Source: a virus. Taken from it: 20,391 bases of DNA. The notes under the pieces were generated by a model. That model ran no database searches. It saw only the letters and a program-made list of their open reading frames with translations, and had not been told where the DNA came from. Position 1 is the stretch's first letter. Each line of letters starts with the position of its first letter. Where the stretch lies: IMG/VR virus record IMGVR_UViG_3300034521_000324, positions 1 to 20,391 of that record; one strand, written 5' to 3'. Position numbers and translations under genes: made by a program. This document shows positions 1 to 5,924 of the stretch, in pieces.

Positions 1-1
1 A

Positions 2-253
2 ACCAGCGACATTAGACATGAAGTGTATGCGGTTATCAAACACTACCACCATCTGGCTCCATTCGTGCACAAGTACTGGGACAGAATTCTCCACTACCTC
101 AAGCCGCTTGACTTAGAAGCCATAGCCAACTGGATCGTGAATACTGCCAGAGAACTCGAAGGGAGGCGGTGTTATTCTTGTGATAATCTTAATTGCTTCC
201 TGGATCCTACTTTCCGTTGTTCTGGTTTCCGCCCGGAGGGGGGACACCAATGA
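2..253 (+). CDS. Partial early protein with Cys motif, 3' end only
   Basis: The frame is open from the left window edge to a TGA at 251-253, so 83 residues of the C-terminal part are visible and the true start lies outside; a GTG at 23 is possible but has no clear ribosome site. I do not recognise the family. The visible part is rich in His, Tyr and Trp and looks helical, then ends with four cysteines spaced C-x2-C-x4-C-x7-C (CYSCDNLNC followed by RCSGF), which could bind zinc. The stop overlaps the RNA polymerase start as ATGA, so the two are probably translationally coupled. Its place just before the RNA polymerase corresponds to the T7 early region, where small host-takeover proteins are encoded, but no function can be assigned. 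Confidence 0.6.
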   Translation, partial: TSDIRHEVYAVIKHYHHLAPFVHKYWDRILHYLKPLDLEAIANWIVNTARELEGRRCYSCDNLNCFLDPTFRCSGFRPEGGHQ

Positions 254-2505
254 TCGATAAAGAGCTCGAACTTGAAGGGCTTATGCTGCAGCGGGGCATT
301 GACAGAGATGAGAAAACCCACGAATACCGTGTGAAAGCCCTCATCGCCAATCTGTTCGCACCACGCATTCTCGGGCGTTTCATGAAATGGTTCCCGGGTA
401 TGCGTGGTGCCTACAAAGACGTAGCACCGCTGTTCGAGGGCCTGAAACAAAAGGACATTATGTCACTCATCGTGGTGGCACTGGAGACTTTGCTTTCGAA
501 GAACGGCCATGCCAGAACAGGCCTGATACGTGCACTGGGTCACGCAGTACTGCAACAGGTTAGTGTCCTCCAGATACCGCCGAAGACTTATCAGACGATA
601 TGGGAGTATGCACGTGTATATAAGCCACACATCGTCCACAGAATTCTCAGGGAAAACGCCAGGCGCTTTGCCCAGTTGCCCGATGTAGATGCGTTCCGTG
701 TAGGACTGCTGTTCTATGCACTGCTCAAAGAAGCCGGGCTCATCGAAGAAATGCATGGCAACGCACCACGTCGCAAAACCATTCAGGTGTTCCTGAAACC
801 ACAGCTGGAACAGGTACTACTGCGGCACCGCTGGGTTCGACCGCAATATTTACCCATGGTCGTACCTCCGCTTGACTGGAAGCTGTCCGAAGACGGTGAC
901 GTGCTTGAAGGCGGCTACTATACGCTCGCCGAACGGCTCATCCACGGCATACGCAAGGAGTTCAAGCCACAGCCGGGCTTATGGCTGGATGCAGTCAACT
1001 GTTTGCAGGCAGTACCCTATCGCATCAATACAGAGATGCTGGAGTTTTTCAGGGAGTGCCTCACACATCGCTGGCTTGTGACACCGCCGCCCGACTTCTA
1101 CAGAAAACCAGAAAAACCACAATCCGACGACCCAATGCTACGCAAGGAGTTTAAGTACCGCACGCGAGAGTATTATGCAAACGTGGCACGAAGCAAGTCG
1201 CTCTGGCTGTCCTACTTTTATACCAGAAACATCGCAGAAGATTATGCGGCATATGAGCGCATATACTTTCCCGCATACGCAGATTTCCGAGGCCGTGTTT
1301 ATTACAACGGTTCGTTCCTGAATCCTCAGGGCTGTGACTTTGCCAAGGCTTTGCTTGAGTTCGCAGAACCACGTCACATCACTACTGACGAAGGCCTGCG
1401 TGCTCTCAAAATCTACGTCGCAAGTCTTTATGGTTACGACAAGCACACATACACGGAGCGTTTGCAGTGGTTCGATGAACACGAAGACCTCGTGCTGGAA
1501 GTTGCCAGGCGCCCTGCGGCATACATCGACGTCATTGAGCAAGCCGATGAACCGTTTCGGTTTGTTGCGGCATGCAAGGCTTACGCCAAAGCGCTCGCAG
1601 GCGAACCTACGGGTTTCATAGTGCAGATTGACGGCTCCAACAACGGCACGCAGCATGTTTCGGCCATGCTTGGCGTCAACAACAAATACGTCAACATGAC
1701 CAGCGAAGAAAGATACTACGACTTTTACTCAGAGGTTGCCCGGCGTGTCACTGAACTCATTGCCGACGATACCGATATCAAGAACCAACGCGCAAAGTTG
1801 TTTTGGCTCGAGAAGGGCATTACCCGTGACCTTGTGAAGCGCAATTCGATGACATACGTTTACTCGGTGACGTTCCCGGGCATGGTTGACCAGAACCTGC
1901 ATTATATCATCAAAGAACACGGCCTACAGTTCTTCGAAGGCTACAATGTGTTCGAGATCGTCAACTACCTCACGACGAAGATCTATGAAGCCCTCAAAGA
2001 GCTGGGCTCCCTCGAATTCCTCCGCTGGCTACAGCAGATCGTCGCAAAGATCGACGCACCGCTGGAATGGATCACGCCGTCGGGCTTTGTGGTGTCGCAG
2101 GCTTACCGCCGCACCGTGGTTTACCAGATAGCGACGTTCTTTGGCAAACGCAAATTGTCTATGCGCTACCACGACTATACCGAGAAGCTGCACAAGAAGA
2201 AGATGAAGCTTGGAATTTCGCCGAACTTTGTACATTCGTACGACGCAGCGCATCTTGCGCTCATAGTCAACCGTTGCGACTTCCCGCTACTTGCCCAACA
2301 CGACAGCTTTGGCACGTACCCCGATCACATCCCAGAACTTCACAGAATTATCAGAGAAACCTTCGTGGAGATTTACTCAAAGCCCGTGCTGTTGCAACAC
2401 AAGACCGAGTGGGAACGCAGGTACGGAGTTAGGCTTCCCGATCCGCCCATTCAGGGCGAACTGAACTGTGAGGAAATTCTGAGAGCGCCATATTTCTTTT
2501 CGTGA
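250..2505 (+). CDS. T7-like single-subunit DNA-directed RNA polymerase
   Basis: This is a 751-residue phage RNA polymerase that would transcribe the middle and late phage genes from phage-specific promoters. The start at 250 is chosen over an in-frame upstream start at 193 because GGAGGGGGG (235-243) sits 6 bases before it. Visible motifs are PAYADFRGRVYYNG with NPQG; motif A IDGSNNGTQH with catalytic Asp461 (T7 D537); motif B RDLVKRNSMTYVYS with Lys530 and Tyr538 (T7 K631, Y639); NFVHSYDAAH; and motif C HDSFGT with His684 and Asp685 (T7 H811, D812). The C-terminus ends in aromatic residues (YFFS), like the T7 FAFA foot. It is about 130 residues shorter than T7 (883), with the loss split between the region before motif A and the palm/fingers insertions. 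The residue after Tyr538 is Ser, where T7 has Gly640. The specificity-loop region (around RYHDYTEKLHKKK) differs from T7, so its promoters will too. Confidence 0.97.
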   Translation: MIDKELELEGLMLQRGIDRDEKTHEYRVKALIANLFAPRILGRFMKWFPGMRGAYKDVAPLFEGLKQKDIMSLIVVALETLLSKNGHARTGLIRALGHAVLQQVSVLQIPPKTYQTIWEYARVYKPHIVHRILRENARRFAQLPDVDAFRVGLLFYALLKEAGLIEEMHGNAPRRKTIQVFLKPQLEQVLLRHRWVRPQYLPMVVPPLDWKLSEDGDVLEGGYYTLAERLIHGIRKEFKPQPGLWLDAVNCLQAVPYRINTEMLEFFRECLTHRWLVTPPPDFYRKPEKPQSDDPMLRKEFKYRTREYYANVARSKSLWLSYFYTRNIAEDYAAYERIYFPAYADFRGRVYYNGSFLNPQGCDFAKALLEFAEPRHITTDEGLRALKIYVASLYGYDKHTYTERLQWFDEHEDLVLEVARRPAAYIDVIEQADEPFRFVAACKAYAKALAGEPTGFIVQIDGSNNGTQHVSAMLGVNNKYVNMTSEERYYDFYSEVARRVTELIADDTDIKNQRAKLFWLEKGITRDLVKRNSMTYVYSVTFPGMVDQNLHYIIKEHGLQFFEGYNVFEIVNYLTTKIYEALKELGSLEFLRWLQQIVAKIDAPLEWITPSGFVVSQAYRRTVVYQIATFFGKRKLSMRYHDYTEKLHKKKMKLGISPNFVHSYDAAHLALIVNRCDFPLLAQHDSFGTYPDHIPELHRIIRETFVEIYSKPVLLQHKTEWERRYGVRLPDPPIQGELNCEEILRAPYFFS

Positions 2506-2519
2506 GGAGGGATAGCATG
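2503..2519 (+). repeat. 17-base stop/ribosome-site/start junction, copy 1
   Basis: TGAGGAGGGATAGCATG contains the RNA polymerase stop, the ribosome site and the SSB start. An identical 17-mer is at 5401-5417. Confidence 0.85.
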
Positions 2520-3080
2520 GCAAAGAAGGAAAGACCGTTCAGGCTGTTCACAACACCACCTCTTGAAACCAAATGGGTGTATCTTGCACAACCCAACGAC
2601 CACTTCGAGAACGGCATGTATCAGGTAGTGTTCAAACTGCACGAGGAAGACCATGCAAAAGTCATCGAGCAGCTCATAAACATCGAACAGGAGTTGCTCA
2701 ACGAGTTGGCTAAGGAGGTCCCCACCGCCAGGAAGGCCCGCATGAACAAGCAGCCTCTGTTGAGAGATGAGCTCATAGATGACGTGCCGACTGGTTATCT
2801 GCTTCTCAAGGCCAAATCCCAGTATGCGCCTGTGGTGTTCAACGCAAACAACCAAAAGATTGAACCACCAGAGGTTGTGCCCAACGGTTCTATTCTTCAG
2901 GGCCACATCAGACTTGCCGGCTACATTGCAGGCTACAACTACGGTGTCACGGCTTATCTCATTGCCGTTAGGATTATAGAACTGCGCCACAGCGTCGGCA
3001 ACATTGACCCGACATCGGTGTTCGGTGATCCGCTTGCTGCTGCTGACGACGACGCCGACGACGAAATGCCGCCGTTCTAA
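2517..3080 (+). CDS. Single-stranded DNA-binding protein, T7 gp2.5-like
   Basis: The protein has 187 residues, beginning MAKKERPFRLFTTPP. It would coat single-stranded DNA at the phage fork and recruit helicase and polymerase. Recognition rests on position (directly after the RNA polymerase, as gene 2.5 is in T7), a short basic N-terminus like T7 MAKKIF, a middle region that fits an OB fold (VPTGYLLLKAKSQY, PNGSILQGHIRLAGY, GVTAYLIAVRIIEL), and an acidic tail (DDDADDEMPPF) ending in Phe, the hallmark of gp2.5, whose final Phe contacts other replication proteins. It is shorter than T7 gp2.5 (232). The in-frame ATG-like start at 2502 is rejected because the ribosome site GAGGAGGG lies between it and 2517. 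The stop, ribosome site and start form a 17-base junction that recurs exactly before the dNMP kinase gene. Confidence 0.87.
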   Translation: MAKKERPFRLFTTPPLETKWVYLAQPNDHFENGMYQVVFKLHEEDHAKVIEQLINIEQELLNELAKEVPTARKARMNKQPLLRDELIDDVPTGYLLLKAKSQYAPVVFNANNQKIEPPEVVPNGSILQGHIRLAGYIAGYNYGVTAYLIAVRIIELRHSVGNIDPTSVFGDPLAAADDDADDEMPPF

Positions 3081-3092
3081 GGAGGTGTAAAC

Positions 3093-3440
3093 ATGGGCAA
3101 ATGGCAGAGACGCAAGGGTTACGAAGGGGAACACGAGGTCGAGCGCCTTCTTAGAAGGTTTGGACTCAATGCCAGGCGTGTGCCGCTCAGCGGCGGCACC
3201 GCCTTCCAGAAGGGCGATGTAGTGGCCTACGACGTCCGTGGCAAAGTCGGTGCCGTCTTCGAAGTCAAACGCCGCAAAGATGCCTACAAAGAATTGTACC
3301 GCTGGCTGGCAGAAGCAGATGGCGTGTTCTTCAGAAACGACAGGGCGCAATGGCTTGTCATCATGCCCTTCGATCGCTGGATCAAGCTCGTCAGAGGTGA
3401 ACTACGGCTGTTCGATGCTGATGTCGACGACGGCAAATGA
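3093..3440 (+). CDS. Hjc-like Holliday junction resolvase / PD-(D/E)XK nuclease
   Basis: The 115-residue protein has the archaeal Hjc pattern: GYEGEHEVERLL near the N-terminus with a catalytic Glu (Glu11 or Glu13), RRVPLSGG, then KGDVVA with Asp42, and FEVKRRK with Glu57 and Lys59, forming the E...D...ExK metal site of the PD-(D/E)XK fold. Such enzymes cut four-way DNA junctions. It occupies the gene 3 slot, where T7 has endonuclease I, also a junction resolvase, so it probably does the same debranching before packaging and may also degrade host DNA. A strong AAGGAGGTG site lies just before the ATG at 3093, and the spacing to the SSB gene is 12 bases. The family assignment is good; strict specificity for junctions is inferred. 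Confidence 0.85.
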   Translation: MGKWQRRKGYEGEHEVERLLRRFGLNARRVPLSGGTAFQKGDVVAYDVRGKVGAVFEVKRRKDAYKELYRWLAEADGVFFRNDRAQWLVIMPFDRWIKLVRGELRLFDADVDDGK

Positions 3441-3454
3441 AGGGAGGGGCGGTT

Positions 3455-3766
3455 ATGTTAGAAGGCCTGAGGCAAGAAGATGAACAGAAGCTGTGGAACG
3501 CAATCGGTACGCTTCAGAGGGGAGGCGCCAGGCTTATCACGCTTGAGTTCGGTGGCAAACCCTATAGGCATTCAGTCACGCTGCAACTTGCAGCAGAACG
3601 TGGTTCTGTGGCCGATGAGCTGACAGCTGCCGCAGTGCTTCGAGCAACGCTCAAGCATTCGTTGTTCAGGCCGAAGACGGACGAAGCGCTCTTTGACCTG
3701 TACATGCCCATCGACACGCTCTATGAATTCCTTGCAGACATGGTCATCTACCGTCTTTACGAGTGA
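3455..3766 (+). CDS. Hypothetical protein, 103 residues, in the T7 lysozyme position
   Basis: I do not recognise this protein. The start at 3455 (MLEGLRQEDEQ) follows GGGAGGGGCGG; an alternative ATG at 3437 overlaps the resolvase stop but lies upstream of that ribosome site. The sequence looks like a compact alpha/beta protein without cysteine, membrane segment or signal peptide: a helix (EDEQKLWNAIGTLQRGG), a strand-turn-strand (ARLITLEFGGKPYRHSVTL), then helices with SVADELTAAAVLRATL and YEFLADMVIYRLYE. It sits between the resolvase and the primase-helicase, where T7 encodes gp3.5 lysozyme, but has none of the amidase zinc ligands. A replication or transcription accessory role is possible from position only. 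Confidence 0.75.
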   Translation: MLEGLRQEDEQKLWNAIGTLQRGGARLITLEFGGKPYRHSVTLQLAAERGSVADELTAAAVLRATLKHSLFRPKTDEALFDLYMPIDTLYEFLADMVIYRLYE

Positions 3767-3777
3767 GGTGACAGAGC

Positions 3778-5403
3778 ATGGGCGAATTTCTGTACCACAC
3801 ATCGTGCCCAAGATGCGGCAGTAAGGACAACGTGGCCGTCTGGCGCAAGCCGGACGGCTCTTTGCAGGGCAAATGCTTCACACCGGGTTGCGATTATTTC
3901 TTCGTTGCCAAGCCCGGCGAAGATGCTCCACAGCCCACCGAACGCACCAAAAAGCACAGCCTCGAGAAGCTTTTGCCGTTCGAATACAAAGACCTGCCGA
4001 CACGTGGCATCGGCGCACCAATATGCCGTGCGTTTCTCTATGGCGTTACAAAACACAAAGGCGAATGGTTGCACGTTGCCAACTACCTCAACGCCCAGAA
4101 CGAGATCATTTGCCAAAAAATCCGCACACAGGACAAACGCTTCTGGATCGTGGGAGACACCCAACAGCCCCGCTTGATGTTCGGGCAACACCTCTGGCAT
4201 GGCGGTGGCAAAGTCCTCGTCATAGCTGAAGGCGAGATCGATGCCATGTCCATAGCTGAGGCAACACACATGTCAGTGCCTGTAGTTTCAGTCACAGACG
4301 GCGCCGGCTCAGCCGCCCGCAACATCAAGCAACACATAGACTGGATTGAGTCTTTCCAGAAGATCGTTTTAGCCTTCGACAACGACCAGGCAGGGAAGGC
4401 AGCCATTGATGAAGCCGTCAAACTGCTAACGCCAGGCAAGGTCTACGTTGTCAACTGGGGCAAGTACAAAGACGCCAACGAGGTTCTGCTGAACGAAGGT
4501 GGCGCCACCCTTGCCAAGTACATCGAGCGTGCCACACCATATACCCCAGAAGGCGTCGTCCTTGGTTCTGCCATCAGCTACGAAGACGTCGTGCTATCGC
4601 ACAACATAGAGAACTACGAGTTTCCCTATCCTGGGCTGAACTTGATGCTCAAGGGTCTTCGCAAAAAAGAATTAACGGTCATCACAGCTGGCACAGGCGT
4701 TGGAAAATCCACGTTCGTTCGTGAATTGGCCTACCACCTCGTCAAAGAACACAGCAAGCGTATAGGCTATGTAGCGCTCGAGGAAAGCATTGACCAGACC
4801 GTGCGTGGCTTTGTAGCGCTCCACAACAACATCCCACGTGGCGAGGTAGAACTGAAGCCCACACTTATCACGCCTGAGATGTTCGAACAAACCAAAGAGA
4901 AGATCCTGAACAACTGTGTGTTCTTCCAGCATTTCGGCTCGCTGGCTTCAGAAAACCTTATGACTACCCTGCGCTACCTCGCAGTTGGCCTCGATGTCGA
5001 CTTCATCATTATCGACCACATCTCCATCGTGGTCAGTGGCCTCGAAACCCACGACGAACGCAAGCTCATCGATATCCTAATGACTCGCTTGCGCCAGTTC
5101 GTGGAGAACACAGGGGTGGGCATGGTGGTGGTTTCGCACATCAGAAAGTCTCAGTCACAGGAGACGGCCGAAGAAGGGCGCAGGGTCACGCTCGATGACC
5201 TGCGAGGTTCTGGCAGTATCAAGCAACTTGCCGACAACGTCATCGCAATCGAAGTAGTAGACCCAACAACAAGACTTGTGCGTGTCCTCAAAAACCGACT
5301 GTTTGGCGTCACAGGTGAAGCCGATATTCTGCGCTACAACAGATCTACGGGACGTCTCGAGCCGTATGCCATAGCTGCCTTTGACAATCCTTCGGAATTT
5401 TGA
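3778..5403 (+). CDS. Bifunctional DNA primase-helicase, T7 gp4-like
   Basis: The 541-residue protein (T7 gp4 is 566) would unwind DNA as a ring on the lagging strand and make RNA primers. Domains in order: an N-terminal zinc ribbon with Cys10, Cys13, Cys33 and Cys38; a TOPRIM primase core with VIAEGEIDAMS (Glu151) and AFDNDQAG (Asp201, Asp203); and a RecA-type helicase with Walker A AGTGVGKST (Lys309), CALEES-like VALEES, Walker B DFIIIDHIS (Asp413), VVVSHIRKS and DLRGSGSIKQLADN. The start at 3778 follows a GAGGTGAC ribosome site, 11 bases after the previous stop. T7 makes a shorter helicase-only form from an internal start. No in-frame Met with a good ribosome site is visible just after the zinc domain, so only the full-length form is predicted. 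Confidence 0.95.
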   Translation: MGEFLYHTSCPRCGSKDNVAVWRKPDGSLQGKCFTPGCDYFFVAKPGEDAPQPTERTKKHSLEKLLPFEYKDLPTRGIGAPICRAFLYGVTKHKGEWLHVANYLNAQNEIICQKIRTQDKRFWIVGDTQQPRLMFGQHLWHGGGKVLVIAEGEIDAMSIAEATHMSVPVVSVTDGAGSAARNIKQHIDWIESFQKIVLAFDNDQAGKAAIDEAVKLLTPGKVYVVNWGKYKDANEVLLNEGGATLAKYIERATPYTPEGVVLGSAISYEDVVLSHNIENYEFPYPGLNLMLKGLRKKELTVITAGTGVGKSTFVRELAYHLVKEHSKRIGYVALEESIDQTVRGFVALHNNIPRGEVELKPTLITPEMFEQTKEKILNNCVFFQHFGSLASENLMTTLRYLAVGLDVDFIIIDHISIVVSGLETHDERKLIDILMTRLRQFVENTGVGMVVVSHIRKSQSQETAEEGRRVTLDDLRGSGSIKQLADNVIAIEVVDPTTRLVRVLKNRLFGVTGEADILRYNRSTGRLEPYAIAAFDNPSEF

Positions 5404-5417
5404 GGAGGGATAGCATG
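5401..5417 (+). repeat. 17-base stop/ribosome-site/start junction, copy 2
   Basis: TGAGGAGGGATAGCATG contains the primase-helicase stop, the ribosome site and the dNMP kinase start, and is identical to 2503-2519. The flanking bases differ on both sides, so the identity ends exactly at the junction. Confidence 0.85.
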
Positions 5418-5924
5418 CGTGTGATGATTTTTGGCAAACAGCGGGCAGGCAAAGACACGGCCGCCGATTACCTCTGCGAACAGTACGGCTTCACAAAGAT
5501 CAGGCTTGCAGATCCCGTCTACGACATCGCCAAGAAGTACTTTGGCATGCGCAAGAAAGACAGAGGGCTGCTCATAGCCATCTCCGAACATCTCAAACAG
5601 ATCGACCCTGACGTATGGGTCAAATATGCCCTCAAGCGTGCCAGACGCTATGACAGAGTTGTGATAAGTGACGTCAGATTCCCCAACGAGTATGCCCTGC
5701 TGAGGCAGGAAGGGTTCAAAGCCATATATATCGTAGCAAGTCAGGAAGCCCGAAGCAAGCGTGACGGTTATTCCCCTGAGTACGAAGATCATCCGTCGGA
5801 AAACTACTTTCAACAGTTTGCGGCAGACTATGTTATCGTGAACGAACTCAGGCTGGTCGATCTTTATCGCCAGCTCGACGTCGTCATGCGTCGTTGGTTG
5901 AGCGAAGAGGAGGCGAAAGCATGA
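5415..5924 (+). CDS. Deoxynucleoside monophosphate kinase
   Basis: The 169-residue protein begins MRVMIFGKQRAGKDTAADYL. The P-loop (GKQRAGKDT, Gly7 to Thr15, with Lys13) and the later VVISDVRFPNEYALL segment are typical of the phage dNMP kinase family that includes T4 gp1. The enzyme would phosphorylate dNMPs, released for example by breakdown of host DNA, to dNDPs for phage replication. The start at 5415 follows GAGGAGGG; the in-frame start at 5400 precedes that site. The gene lies between primase-helicase and DNA polymerase, and its stop overlaps the polymerase ATG as ATGA, so synthesis of kinase and polymerase is probably coupled. T7 itself has no such kinase here (its 1.7 kinase is of another type). 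Confidence 0.88.
   Translation: MRVMIFGKQRAGKDTAADYLCEQYGFTKIRLADPVYDIAKKYFGMRKKDRGLLIAISEHLKQIDPDVWVKYALKRARRYDRVVISDVRFPNEYALLRQEGFKAIYIVASQEARSKRDGYSPEYEDHPSENYFQQFAADYVIVNELRLVDLYRQLDVVMRRWLSEEEAKA

Noticed and set aside
1138-1656. 172-codon open frame on the - strand inside the RNA polymerase gene
   Set aside because: It is opposite conserved polymerase motifs with no independent support.
2451-3350. 299-codon open frame on the - strand opposite SSB and resolvase genes
   Set aside because: It lies opposite two recognised genes, and its translation shows no domain pattern.
3455-3766. T7 gp3.5 lysozyme homologue
   Set aside because: The gene has the right position, but the amidase zinc ligands and family motifs are absent.
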